Under the pieces are notes generated by a model that was not told the origin of the DNA, made no database searches, and saw only the letters and a program-made list of their open reading frames with translations. From Porticoccus sp002341315 (lineage in GTDB: Bacteria > Pseudomonadota > Gammaproteobacteria > Pseudomonadales > Porticoccaceae), in assembly GCF_047634355.1 (NCBI RefSeq), contig NZ_JBLIAL010000014.1: 64,000 nt of DNA, one strand, 5' to 3'. Below are positions 47,000 to 56,470 of the stretch, in pieces; position 1 is the stretch's first letter, and each line of letters starts with the position of its first letter. The position numbers were made by a program, and so were the translations under genes.

Positions 47000-48460
47000 A
47001 TGGGGTATCCACTAAAATACACTACCGGCGCGTTGATGCTACTGCTTACCTTTGGCAGTCTGCCCGCTGCTCAAGCTGACACCCCGGCTGACCTACCGGA
47101 AACAGTCACTGATGGACAGGGCCCTGAGCAACACGAACCCGCCCGCCAGGCTATCGAGAGTGACCCGGCTCACGATGAAACCACTGCTCAGGCAGAAAAA
47201 CCCGACCTCCAACCAACCGAAGCCGCCGAAGCCGCCGAAGCCGCCGAAGCCGCCGAAGCCGCGCAGATTATTGCCGATTACCAGTCGGCTATTGACCGAC
47301 GCGAAGCACTGGCCGGCCCTTTTGATCCAGAGTTATCCGAGCTGACTTTTGCGCTGGGCAGAACCCTGCAGCGCCAGAACCGCCTGGAAGAAGCTATTCA
47401 GGCCTTCCGTCATGCCATGTACGTGAATCGCGTTAACAACGGCGTTTACAGCCTGTCCCAGGAACCGATGTTGCGCGGCATTATCAATACCCACATCCAG
47501 CTCGGGTTTATCACTGAAGCCGCCGAAGCCTACCAGAAACTACTCTGGCTGCACCGCAAAACCTATGGTGCCGATGATCCCCGCACACTCCCTCTGTTGG
47601 ACGAAATCGGCCAATGGCACTTGCGGGCCTACAATGCCCGGGGGCGCAGAGACGATATCTACCATCTGAATATTGCCCACGGCGTCTACAACCAGGCACT
47701 GGTCATCACCGCACAGCAACACGGCGAGGATCATCGCAACATGACCGGGCTGTTGTACAACTCGGCAATGACGGACTACTACCTAGACAGACATCAGAAA
47801 AAATACGCCAACAGTTGGGAGAATACAGACCTCCTGTCTGAGCGGTTTCAGCAGGCGCGCTGGGTGGCCGACGACCCCTTCCTCAGCAAAAACTATTTTC
47901 AGAACGGTCGCCGGGCTAATGCCAGGATGATTGATATTCTGGAACAGGATCCCTCGGCATCCGCGGCCGACAAAGCCACCGGTTATATCAAAACCGGTGA
48001 TTGGTTTATGCTATTCAATCTGACCGGCCCGGCCATCGACAACTACCAAAAAGCCTACCGCGTCTTGCAGCAGACGAATGACGCAGCACTGATTGCCGCG
48101 TTGCTGGGTGAGCCGAAAATGCTGCCCAGACCGATCGATTCGGGCATTATGGAGACCGAACCCGTGCTCACTGCCACCTCCACCGAACGCTCGCCAGCAC
48201 AACCGGAAACCTCAATGCCTGACATCACCGAAGCTGTGACCAGCCCGTCAATACCCGCGGCCTATGTGATGCTTGCCGTTGATATCTCCGAAAAAGGGCA
48301 ACCCCGCAAAATCACAACATTGAGCGTTTCCCCGGAAGGGGGTGACGGGCTGGAACGCAGGGCAAGGAAAACCATTATTGATACCAAATTCAGACCGCGC
48401 TTTGACAATGGCCAGCCTGTGCCAACTGAAGCATTGCCGGTCAAGGTCCTGATACAGTAG
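47000..48460 (+). CDS. Secreted TPR-like protein with TonB C-terminal domain
   Basis: The ~486-residue protein has a signal peptide (ATG at 47000, GYPLKYTTGALMLLLTFGSLPAAQA) and then an acidic linker with a five-fold EAA repeat. A helical TPR-like region (LTFALGRTLQRQNRLEEAIQAFRHAM...) follows, and a C-terminal energy-transducer-like TonB domain (YVMLAVDISEKGQPRKITTLSVSP...KTIIDTKFRPRFDNG). It is the first gene of the 13-gene envelope run. A frame extending to 46913 lacks a fitting signal. Confidence 0.78.
   Translation: MGYPLKYTTGALMLLLTFGSLPAAQADTPADLPETVTDGQGPEQHEPARQAIESDPAHDETTAQAEKPDLQPTEAAEAAEAAEAAEAAQIIADYQSAIDRREALAGPFDPELSELTFALGRTLQRQNRLEEAIQAFRHAMYVNRVNNGVYSLSQEPMLRGIINTHIQLGFITEAAEAYQKLLWLHRKTYGADDPRTLPLLDEIGQWHLRAYNARGRRDDIYHLNIAHGVYNQALVITAQQHGEDHRNMTGLLYNSAMTDYYLDRHQKKYANSWENTDLLSERFQQARWVADDPFLSKNYFQNGRRANARMIDILEQDPSASAADKATGYIKTGDWFMLFNLTGPAIDNYQKAYRVLQQTNDAALIAALLGEPKMLPRPIDSGIMETEPVLTATSTERSPAQPETSMPDITEAVTSPSIPAAYVMLAVDISEKGQPRKITTLSVSPEGGDGLERRARKTIIDTKFRPRFDNGQPVPTEALPVKVLIQ
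47219..47263 (+). repeat. Five 9-bp tandem units coding EAA
   Basis: GAAGCCGCC is repeated four times, followed by GAAGCCGCG. The array is in frame and codes an EAA linker; it could change length by slippage without frameshift. Confidence 0.85.
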
Positions 48461-48467
48461 TCTCCCA

Positions 48468-49211
48468 ATGATGAATCGATCCTTTCTCATAATGTTGCTC
48501 AGCGCTGGCCTGCTCAGTGCGTCGGGATGTCAAAGTCCGACCCAGTCCACCACGGCGCAATCTCAGCAGCCACCACAACCGCAAGCCCAGTCGCCGGCAA
48601 CAGAGGAGGCCAGCGAGCAGGACAGTCCTCTGGAAACGGCTTCGACGACAGGCGCGAGCCAGTCCAGTGACACCAGTGAGTCCAGCGAAATGCCTGAAAC
48701 CAACCCCGATCAGGGTAGTCCGGCAAGCCAGACATCGCCCCCGCCGGGTGGCGCACTCAGCGCGGATGAGGAAGTTGCGGTTCTCGATCAACAGCTGGAT
48801 GCCTCCATGGCCGAGTTTGACGGTATGATTATGGATGCTCGGGCCGCCGCTGCCGAGCGGGAACAGGACAGCGACAGTGAAGGGGCACCCGCCGACGCGG
48901 GAGGCCCCCTGTTTGAAGAGGCAGATATCACCGAGGAGCTCGGGGGCGGTCCATCAGGAAGACCCGGCGATGAAGAAGCCAGCGGCCCGGACGGCGCCAG
49001 CGAACCACCATCGGGACAAGCCACCACCTACGGTGGAGACGGTGCAATCATCGGTCGTAGCGGAGGCAGTACGGTTCCTGCAAATATTCCCGATGGCCAC
49101 GATGACGATATTGTGGCTCGCCAGATCCGTGAGGCAGCCATGAAAGAACAGGACCCGGTGTTGAGAGAAAAACTCTGGGACGAGTACCGCAAATATAAAG
49201 AGGGGCGATAA
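48468..49211 (+). CDS. Low-complexity lipoprotein
   Basis: The 247-residue protein has a lipobox (LLSASGC). A long stretch rich in Ser, Pro, Glu and Gln looks disordered and surface-spanning. The short C-terminal helix (DDDIVARQIREAAMKEQDPVLREKLWDEYRKYKEG) is the only ordered part. It lies 7 bp after the previous gene and 4 bp before the next. Function unknown. Confidence 0.75.
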   Translation: MMNRSFLIMLLSAGLLSASGCQSPTQSTTAQSQQPPQPQAQSPATEEASEQDSPLETASTTGASQSSDTSESSEMPETNPDQGSPASQTSPPPGGALSADEEVAVLDQQLDASMAEFDGMIMDARAAAAEREQDSDSEGAPADAGGPLFEEADITEELGGGPSGRPGDEEASGPDGASEPPSGQATTYGGDGAIIGRSGGSTVPANIPDGHDDDIVARQIREAAMKEQDPVLREKLWDEYRKYKEGR

Positions 49212-49215
49212 CAGG

Positions 49216-50397
49216 TTGGCCAACTGGAAATATCTATTACAACGGGTGTTCGTATTATCTGCGCTGCTGTTATTGGCTGCCTGCAGTACTAATCGCGTCA
49301 CCAGTACGGTTGTGACCCCGCTGGAGCAGCAGACTGCGCCTGTGGTTGAGTCACAGCTACTCGACCTGGCAGTCCTGCCTTTCGACCCCGGTCTGGAAAA
49401 CATCGAATCGGACGATACCAGTGTCTCGCCAACTGTGCGCACAGCCGAAGCACAGTATCTGCCAAACCAGCTGGCCGCGACCATTCAAAAAACCGGAGCC
49501 TGGGGCGCGGTGAGATTGGTGCCCGGTAGGGAAACGGTCGCAGAGGTTTATGTGGCCGGGAAAATTGTCGCCTCCAACGGCGAAACACTGGCACTGGATA
49601 TCACCGTCACCGACTCCAGCAATCGCCACTGGTACACCAAGTCCTACACCGAAACGGTGGGCAACTATGCCTACAACCGGCAAAACCAGTTACAGCGAGA
49701 CCCCTTTCAGGGTCTCTATAACCGGATTGCCAACGACCTGCTGGAATACCGCCAGCAGATGAGTGCAGAAAATGTCAAAAAACTGCGCACCATAGCGGAA
49801 CTGCGTTTTGCGCGGGACTTTTCCCCGGAGGCGTTCAGCGACCATATCAGGGAGACACCGGGTGGCCAGCTGGAAATCAGCCGTTTGCCGGCAGAGAATG
49901 ATCCTATCCTGCAACGCATCCGGCAGATTCGCCAGCGCGACTACCTTTTCATCGATACCATGCAGGAACATTACGATGCATTTACCCGCCGTATGGACAG
50001 CCCCTATCAGGAATGGCGAGCCGCCAGTTACAACGAGCTCGTGGCGCTCAGAGAACTGAAACGCCAATCCCGCAATCGAACTATCGGCGGGGTAGCCGCG
50101 ATTATTGGTGGCATTCTGGCCTCCGGCAGCAACAGCGGTTCCGGACGGGCTGCCGGGGCAGTGGCTATCGGTAGTGGGGCCCTGCTGGTAAAAAGCGGTC
50201 TGTCAAAAAGAGCCGAACTGCAGATTCATGAGGACACACTCGCCGAGCTCGCCCAATCGCTTGAAGCCGAGATAGAACCGAGGGTCATTGAGCTGGAAGA
50301 TCGCACCATCACCCTGACCGGCAATGCTGCCGCCCAATATGCACAGTGGAAAACCCTGCTGCGGGAGATTTACCAGGCCGAACGCGGTGGAATTTAA
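49216..50397 (+). CDS. Lipoprotein with glycine-zipper segment
   Basis: The 393-residue protein starts at TTG. It has a lipobox (LLLLAACST), a mixed alpha/beta N-terminal domain (LAVLPFDPGL, LAATIQKTGAWGAVRLVP) like outer-membrane assembly lipoproteins, and a central helical region. A glycine-rich hydrophobic segment (IGGVAAIIGGILASGSNSGS) can insert in membrane. It is part of the envelope run; no named family recognised. Confidence 0.75.
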   Translation: MANWKYLLQRVFVLSALLLLAACSTNRVTSTVVTPLEQQTAPVVESQLLDLAVLPFDPGLENIESDDTSVSPTVRTAEAQYLPNQLAATIQKTGAWGAVRLVPGRETVAEVYVAGKIVASNGETLALDITVTDSSNRHWYTKSYTETVGNYAYNRQNQLQRDPFQGLYNRIANDLLEYRQQMSAENVKKLRTIAELRFARDFSPEAFSDHIRETPGGQLEISRLPAENDPILQRIRQIRQRDYLFIDTMQEHYDAFTRRMDSPYQEWRAASYNELVALRELKRQSRNRTIGGVAAIIGGILASGSNSGSGRAAGAVAIGSGALLVKSGLSKRAELQIHEDTLAELAQSLEAEIEPRVIELEDRTITLTGNAAAQYAQWKTLLREIYQAERGGI

Positions 50398-50402
50398 GCC
50401 CC

Positions 50403-51902
50403 ATGAGCGGAAGTAACGACCAGGACCCGATCAGGCCGAGCGACATAGCATTTACTCCTGTCACCCCCGAAGACAGCGGCAAGGCAGATAACCTGCCCTG
50501 GCAACAGCGACCCGCCAGCTGGGTGGCGCTGGCTATCTGTGTGCTGCTGGCGTTGGTGGTGATTTTTGTACTCCCGGCACTGATTCAACCGCCGGACACC
50601 CCCCCCGTACCAATTGCCTCTGACCGCACAACCACCCCGACGGCAGAATCACCGTTCCGCGACGCACAGTTAGCCACAGCGAGACGTGCGGCACAGGATG
50701 TATTGAGCAAGATCCTGGAAAAGCAGGCCTTTCTTGAGAGCAAAAATGTAGCACGCTGGGATAGGGAAGCCTTTGACAGGGCACTTGCGGTTGCTGCAAC
50801 CGGCGATACCCACTATCGCCAGCGCGCCTTTGATCAGGCACAGGACGCCTATCAGTCAGCCCTGGATCAACTCACTGCACTGGAAACGGCTATCCCTCAG
50901 CGGGTCAGCGACGCACTGGCGGCGGGACAAACCGCGCTCGATAACGGTGATGCCGACGAAGCAACCCGGCAGTTTGAACAGGTACAGGCCATTGCGCCGG
51001 ATAATGCCGAGGCGGCCCGTGGCCTGGCCAGAGCCGAGGTACTGGACCAGGTCGCCGAGCTGGTGGCAGAGGCTACCATCGCCCGGCAAAACAACGACCT
51101 GCCCCAGGCCAGAACCCTCTACCGGAAAGCCCTGGAACTGGATGCTGACCACACGCCCGCCGCTGCCGGACTGGAAGCCGTCAATGCCCAAATCCTGGAC
51201 AATCGGTTTAATGAGGCCATGAGCCGTGGTTACTCCGCACTGGAACGGAACCAGCTGGACGGCGCAAAAACCGCGTTCAAACAGGCTCTGCAACTCAAGC
51301 CGGATGATCCGGCGGCCCGCAGCGGACTTACCCAGGCATCCAGTGCCGCCACCAAGCAAACCCTTCAATCCCTGTTGAGCCAGGCCACAGCGCTGGAAAG
51401 CCGCGAACAGTGGCATCAGGCCCGGGATACCTACGCCAGAGTTATGGCGATCGACAGTTCCGTGATGGAAGCCCGGCTGGGACAGATTCGAAGTACTGCC
51501 CGCGCACAACTGGACGACCAGATTCGCGGCATACTTGATCAGCCGCTGCGCCTGTCATCTGATAACGTACGACAAGAAGCCCAACGGATTCTGGCAGACG
51601 CACGAGCCATCAAGTCTCCCGGTGCCAAATTAAAGGAACAGATCAGCCGCCTGGATCAAACGGTGAAAACAGCGACCACCCCGGTTCAGGTGGAGCTGGT
51701 GTCCGACCAGGACACCCTGGTCACACTCTATCGACAGGGCGAACTGGGTAAATTCCAACGCAAGCAGATCTCACTGATTCCCGGAAAATACGTCGCAGTG
51801 GGAACCCGTCGCGGCTATCGGGATGTACGGGTGGAGTTCCAGCTTGGCCCGGAAGGACTCAGCCAACCGGTGGTAGTGATCTGCAAGGACCCGATCTCGT
51901 GA
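50403..51902 (+). CDS. Membrane-anchored TPR protein
   Basis: The ~499-residue protein has a short cytoplasmic N terminus and one span (WVALAICVLLALVVIFVLPALI). About 350 residues of TPR-like helices follow (AGQTALDNGDADEATRQFEQVQAIAPDNAEA; NNDLPQARTLYRKALELDADHTPAAAGL; ERNQLDGAKTAFKQALQLKPDDPAA). The C-terminal beta domain has PGKYVAVGTRRGYRDVRVEF, which resembles PEGA-type tails. The ATG at 50403 is chosen; it overlaps the next gene by 4 bp. Probably a scaffold of the complex. Confidence 0.8.
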   Translation: MSGSNDQDPIRPSDIAFTPVTPEDSGKADNLPWQQRPASWVALAICVLLALVVIFVLPALIQPPDTPPVPIASDRTTTPTAESPFRDAQLATARRAAQDVLSKILEKQAFLESKNVARWDREAFDRALAVAATGDTHYRQRAFDQAQDAYQSALDQLTALETAIPQRVSDALAAGQTALDNGDADEATRQFEQVQAIAPDNAEAARGLARAEVLDQVAELVAEATIARQNNDLPQARTLYRKALELDADHTPAAAGLEAVNAQILDNRFNEAMSRGYSALERNQLDGAKTAFKQALQLKPDDPAARSGLTQASSAATKQTLQSLLSQATALESREQWHQARDTYARVMAIDSSVMEARLGQIRSTARAQLDDQIRGILDQPLRLSSDNVRQEAQRILADARAIKSPGAKLKEQISRLDQTVKTATTPVQVELVSDQDTLVTLYRQGELGKFQRKQISLIPGKYVAVGTRRGYRDVRVEFQLGPEGLSQPVVVICKDPIS

Positions 51903-53956
51903 CCGAGCATCGACAACAGCCACAGACTATCGAGCCGGCAACCTTCGTCCCTCTGGGGGAGACCGCTGCAAGCAGACGTTTCACCATCAAACCCCTGACG
52001 GGCATCATCGCCGCAGCACTGCTGGTGAGCGGCCTGATTCTGGGGTTTTTGTTTACGGCCAAATCGGTGGTCGTACAAGTCAGTCCCGCCAGCGCTGACC
52101 TCTCGATCAGCGGCGGCATCACGTTCAAACTGGCTGACCACTATCTGATTCGTCCGGGGGATTATCGGATAAGCGCCACGGCTGAGGGCTACCTCCCATT
52201 CCAACAGGCCTTTTCAGTCGGCCCCGACAAGCATCAGTTACTGGAACTGGCGATGGCTAAAAAACCGGGCCATCTGGACCTTTCCAGCACCCCCGCCGGT
52301 GCAGCGGTACTGGTGAACGGGGAGTCTGCGGGAACAACGCCCCTGACAATTCGCGACCTGCCGCCGGGCGATCACCAACTGGTCGTCCAGGCCCCGCGCT
52401 ATTCCCCCGCAAAAGACACCGTGACCATCGTCGGCATGGATCGCACCCAATCACTGGCAGTGACCCTGACACCAGCCTGGGGGCAAGTTCAGTTAAGCTC
52501 CGAACCCAGCGGTGCGGAGGTCATTATCGAAGGCGAGTCGCGAGGCCGCACCCCCCTGGTCACAGAACTCCTTGCCAAGGGCGAGGATGTCCATGTGCAG
52601 CTCGAGGGGTTCAAGACCTGGCAGCAAAAGCTGCGCGTTGACGTGGGTGAAACTCTGACACTGCCAGAGATCATTTTCGAACCCGCCGATGCAACCGTCT
52701 CAGTGACCAGCTCACCGAACGGCGCCACCGTAACGGTAAACGGTGCCTATCGGGGCGTCACACCGCTGGATCTGGAATTGCCGCCAGACCAGTCACACCA
52801 GCTGTCGTTTTTTGCCAACGGCTATGTCACCAGCAAACAGGCCCTGACGCTGTCTGCAGGCGAGAATAGGCAACTGTCGATCACCCTCAATGCCAGCATG
52901 GGCAAAATCCGGGTGTCCGCCAGTCCGGCAGATGCGGCTGTCTGGATCGACGGAGTAGCAAAAGGCAAACCGGGACAGACCTTCAGCCTGCCGGCCCGCC
53001 CCCACCGGATAGAAATCCGCAAGCCCGGTTACGCCACTGAAACACGCACCATCACACCAAAACCCGGACTCGATCAACTGGTACAGGTAAAGCTGCTCAC
53101 TGAGCAGGCGGCCAGGTGGGCCAGCACACCCACCAGTATTACCAGCGAGGCGGGACAGACATTGACACTATTCCGACCCGAGGGCGCTTTCACGATGGGC
53201 GCACCGCGCCGTGAAAGCGGTCGGCGGGCCAATGAAGTGTTGCGCGATGTGCTACTGACCCGTCCGTTTTACCTCGCCACCAAAGAAGTGACCAATCGGC
53301 AATTCAAGCAGTTTGCCCGTCAGCACAGTTCATCACATGTGCGCGGCACAACGCTCGATCAACCGGAACAACCGGTGGTCAATGTCAGCTGGGATCAGGC
53401 TGCGCGTTATTGTAACTGGCTGAGCGCCAGAGAAAATCTGCCGCTTTTCTACAGGGAGTCCGGTGGCAAGATCACCGGCACCAACCCCGCTGCAAACGGC
53501 TACCGCCTGCCCACTGAGGCGGAATGGGCATGGGCGGCACGGGCCACCTCCGGCGACGCAAAACGCTTTGGCTGGGGGCAGCAATTTCCACCGGCCGACG
53601 GTGCCGGAAATTTTGCCGACAGCAGTGCTTCGAGAATGGTTGATCAGGTCCTGACCGGTTACAACGACGGTTTTGCCGTCTCTGCCCCAGTGGGCAGTTT
53701 CTCCGCCAATCACCGGGGACTCCACGACCTGGAGGGCAATGTGGCAGAGTGGGTCAATGATTATTACGGTATTGAATTCAGTCTCGGCACCGGCGCTGAA
53801 AAAGATCCCACCGGCCCGGCGTCAGGCGAATTTCGCGTCATTCGCGGGGCCAGCTGGCGCCACGGAAACATCATTCAATTGCGGCTGTCCTATCGCGATT
53901 ACGGTGTCGATGGCCGGGACGACCTGGGCTTCAGGGTGGCACGCAATGTGGAGTGA
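51899..53956 (+). CDS. PEGA-repeat protein with formylglycine-generating-enzyme-like domain
   Basis: The 685-residue protein has a GTG start. It contains a span at ~38-58 (TGIIAAALLVSGLILGFLFTA), about five PEGA repeats (for instance GHLDLSSTPAGAAVLVNGESAGTTPLTI and GQVQLSSEPSGAEVIIEG) and a C-terminal FGE-sulfatase domain (~420-685: GAFTMGAPRRESGRRANE, YRLPTEAEWAWAAR, LHDLEGNVAEWVNDYY, RVIRGASWRHG). The paired cysteines that bind copper in true FGE are absent, so the domain is probably a binding module. A periplasmic position is predicted. Confidence 0.88.
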   Translation: MTEHRQQPQTIEPATFVPLGETAASRRFTIKPLTGIIAAALLVSGLILGFLFTAKSVVVQVSPASADLSISGGITFKLADHYLIRPGDYRISATAEGYLPFQQAFSVGPDKHQLLELAMAKKPGHLDLSSTPAGAAVLVNGESAGTTPLTIRDLPPGDHQLVVQAPRYSPAKDTVTIVGMDRTQSLAVTLTPAWGQVQLSSEPSGAEVIIEGESRGRTPLVTELLAKGEDVHVQLEGFKTWQQKLRVDVGETLTLPEIIFEPADATVSVTSSPNGATVTVNGAYRGVTPLDLELPPDQSHQLSFFANGYVTSKQALTLSAGENRQLSITLNASMGKIRVSASPADAAVWIDGVAKGKPGQTFSLPARPHRIEIRKPGYATETRTITPKPGLDQLVQVKLLTEQAARWASTPTSITSEAGQTLTLFRPEGAFTMGAPRRESGRRANEVLRDVLLTRPFYLATKEVTNRQFKQFARQHSSSHVRGTTLDQPEQPVVNVSWDQAARYCNWLSARENLPLFYRESGGKITGTNPAANGYRLPTEAEWAWAARATSGDAKRFGWGQQFPPADGAGNFADSSASRMVDQVLTGYNDGFAVSAPVGSFSANHRGLHDLEGNVAEWVNDYYGIEFSLGTGAEKDPTGPASGEFRVIRGASWRHGNIIQLRLSYRDYGVDGRDDLGFRVARNVE

Positions 53957-53962
53957 TATCCT

Positions 53963-54253
53963 ATGGGACTAAAGACTCTCAAGACCTGTCTCGCGGCGCT
54001 GCTGATAGGCGGACTCCCGACCTGTCTGTGCCTGATCGCCAATGCCAATGAACCGGTGCCAGGAAAAGAAGAATCGGGGGCAAAACAGGAACAGGTGACA
54101 GACTCGTCCGGCAAGCAATCAAGCGACGATGCCGCCAGCTCAGCACCGTCCAAACCGGCCCCGTCAAGCACGTCGCGGCGGACAAGCCCGGACTTTTCCC
54201 CGACGGAAGAAATTTCCGAGGATATTGCCATCCCCTTTCCGGTGGATATATGA
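53963..54253 (+). CDS. Small secreted hypothetical protein
   Basis: The 96-residue protein has a signal peptide (LKTCLAALLIGGLPTCLCLIANANE). A polar, disordered remainder rich in Ser, Lys and Pro ends in ISEDIAIPFPVDI. It lies between the PEGA/FGE gene and the channel gene. Function unknown. Confidence 0.6.
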   Translation: MGLKTLKTCLAALLIGGLPTCLCLIANANEPVPGKEESGAKQEQVTDSSGKQSSDDAASSAPSKPAPSSTSRRTSPDFSPTEEISEDIAIPFPVDI

Positions 54254-54325
54254 CACCCTCACACAGCCATCACAAACCTGCCAGTTATCATCAACCCGGC
54301 CCGGATATTTGCGGAGTAGCCACCT

Positions 54326-55123
54326 ATGCGGAATAACACCTCCTCGGAGTTTCTCTACCAGCTGTTCGCCCTGATTCTGGCCCTGATTCTGGTGCACAGC
54401 TTCTACGTGACACTGATCCGCCCCAACGCCAATGCCATTTTACAGGAGCAGTTGGCCCGGGAAGCCGCCGGCGAAGCCTATGTGGCAGAACGCTCTTTTT
54501 ACATTGTGGTAAAGGATTACGAACAGGAAGCCTGCTTCATCCTGATGTTGTGGGCCTTTGCCATCATGGGTTACAAAGCGCGTCACACCCTCAATGAGCG
54601 GAAACTGCTGTCACTACCGCTGCTCGGTGTCAGCGAAGGCAGCCGTGTGCTGCCGGAGGATGCGCGACAAATGTCCCGCCCTGTTCAGGCATTGCCCGAG
54701 GCACAACAGGGCTATCTGGTCCCCCGAACGCTGCTGGCGGCACTGCAGCGCTTCGGTTCCACGCGCAATATCCAGGACGTTTCCAGCGCTGTGGGCGACG
54801 TACTGGATACCGAATCCGACCGGCTCGATTCGGAATTATCCATGGTTCGCTATATCGCCTGGGCGATTCCATCCATCGGTTTTATCGGCACGGTTCGCGG
54901 TATCGGAGAGGCCCTCAGTCAGGCACACAAGGCGGTGGAAGGCGATATTGCCGGTGTCACGGCCAGTCTGGGGGTAGCCTTCAATTCCACGTTTATTGCA
55001 CTGGTTATCAGCATTGTAGTGATGTTCATGTTGCACCAACTGCAGCTGCTCCAGGAGCGGCTGGTGCTGGACACCCACAGCTACTGTGACAGCAATCTGC
55101 TGCGTCACCTGAAAACCGACTGA
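54326..55123 (+). CDS. MotA/TolQ/ExbB-family proton channel protein
   Basis: The 265-residue inner-membrane protein has spans at ~11-33, ~71-87 and a C-terminal pair. The family core is MVRYIAWAIPSIGFIGTVRGIGEALSQA and GVTASLGVAFNSTFIALVISIVVMFMLHQLQ. Such pentamers use the proton gradient to drive a partner with one span. The two vWA proteins encoded just downstream, each with a single N-terminal span, are the likely partners in place of TolR/ExbD/MotB. Confidence 0.9.
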   Translation: MRNNTSSEFLYQLFALILALILVHSFYVTLIRPNANAILQEQLAREAAGEAYVAERSFYIVVKDYEQEACFILMLWAFAIMGYKARHTLNERKLLSLPLLGVSEGSRVLPEDARQMSRPVQALPEAQQGYLVPRTLLAALQRFGSTRNIQDVSSAVGDVLDTESDRLDSELSMVRYIAWAIPSIGFIGTVRGIGEALSQAHKAVEGDIAGVTASLGVAFNSTFIALVISIVVMFMLHQLQLLQERLVLDTHSYCDSNLLRHLKTD

Positions 55124-55143
55124 ACAGCGGGACAGACCACATC

Positions 55144-56469
55144 ATGAGTGTTGCCATCATCGAATTGAATGACGCAGGGATTTGCTGCGTAAACGATCGG
55201 GGGGATTTGACCGTCAGCCCCGGCTATGCACTGCTCACGCCAGAGGGTATTACCACCGGTGAGGCGGCCCTGCAGCGCGCCTACCTCCAACCGCAACAGA
55301 GCTTCAACCAGTACTGGTGGCAACTCAACCTGTCCCCCCTGCCCGTCACCAGCAAGCACGCACGCCACTACGCCGATATGGCCTACGCGCAACTTCTGGC
55401 ACTGCACCGCGACAGCGGTCACCCGGAACAGGTGGTCTTTGCCGTTCCCGGCAGTTTTGACCGGGGCCAGCTGTCCATTCTGCTGGGCCTGGCAAAAGCC
55501 TCTCCATTTGAGGCAACCGGGCTGGTGGACGCCGCCGTGGCCGCCGCCAGTCACGCTGACGCAACCGGGACTTTGGTCCATTTGGATATTCAGCTCCACC
55601 AGACCGTAATTACCCGGCTTGATGTGGCCCAGCAGATTGAACGCACCGGCGTGGAAATCATCAGCAACGTTGGCCTGAAAGCCTTCCATGACCTCTGGGC
55701 ACAACAGATCGCCAACCAGTTTATCCGGCAGTACCGCTATGATCCCCTGCACACCGCTGCGGGAGAGCAACAGCTGTACAACCGTTTGCCGGTCTGGTTA
55801 TCGTCACTGCAGAGTCAGGCGGAAATCACCGCCGAACTGGACAGCCCACAGGGACATTACCGGCTGGTACTCAGTCGCGCCGAGCTACTGGCCAGCAGCG
55901 CATCGCGATTCCAGTTGCTGCAGGGCAAACTGTCGGACCTGAAAACCAATGGCGAGACCCTGCTACTCAGTCATCGCGCCGCGCAATTGCCGGGCATCCG
56001 GGAGCATCTCGCCCCGTCTGCCAAGCTGGACGAAAACGCCGCCATTACCGGTTGTCGAAATCACCTGGAGATCATCTCCGGTGACCCTGAAAATCTCCAC
56101 TTTATTACCCGGCTTCCCTGCAGATCAGCTGCCACGAGCACGGCAACAGCGGCGATATCCGAGCAGGCGTCTGAGCAAGCCCCCCGGCCGGTTGTTGCTC
56201 CGGAAAAAACCTCTGCCCCAGCGACCCACCTACTTTATCGGTACCGGGCCTATGCCATCGGCAATCGTCTGGCGATTACGCGGGATGGCGATCAATTGCG
56301 TTTTACACAAGGCACCGGGGGCGACTGCTGCCTGGTTCGCGAACAGGACAGTGTGCAGCTCAGGACCGAAAGCTCTGCTGTTACGGTCGAAGGTGACCCC
56401 GCGGACCTGCGGGCCGGTGACAGCCTCCAGATAGGCGTCGATCAGCTGGACCTGATCGAGGTGACCTGA
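55144..56469 (+). CDS. Actin/Hsp70-fold-like protein with C-terminal beta domain
   Basis: The 441-residue cytoplasmic protein has no close family that I can name. VAIIELNDAGICCVNDRG at the N terminus and LVHLDIQLHQTVITRLD near residue 140 look like the two phosphate loops of the ASKHA (actin/Hsp70/sugar kinase) fold. The last ~80 residues after a linker (YRAYAIGNRLAITRDGDQLRF...LRAGDSLQIG) look like an FHA-type beta sandwich. It lies between the channel and the vWA genes and may give nucleotide-dependent control. The fold call is inference. Confidence 0.6.
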   Translation: MSVAIIELNDAGICCVNDRGDLTVSPGYALLTPEGITTGEAALQRAYLQPQQSFNQYWWQLNLSPLPVTSKHARHYADMAYAQLLALHRDSGHPEQVVFAVPGSFDRGQLSILLGLAKASPFEATGLVDAAVAAASHADATGTLVHLDIQLHQTVITRLDVAQQIERTGVEIISNVGLKAFHDLWAQQIANQFIRQYRYDPLHTAAGEQQLYNRLPVWLSSLQSQAEITAELDSPQGHYRLVLSRAELLASSASRFQLLQGKLSDLKTNGETLLLSHRAAQLPGIREHLAPSAKLDENAAITGCRNHLEIISGDPENLHFITRLPCRSAATSTATAAISEQASEQAPRPVVAPEKTSAPATHLLYRYRAYAIGNRLAITRDGDQLRFTQGTGGDCCLVREQDSVQLRTESSAVTVEGDPADLRAGDSLQIGVDQLDLIEVT

Positions 56470-56470
56470 T

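Noticed and set aside
47219..47263. Tandem 9-bp repeat considered as a regulatory iteron array
   Set aside because: It is in frame within a secreted protein and codes an EAA linker.
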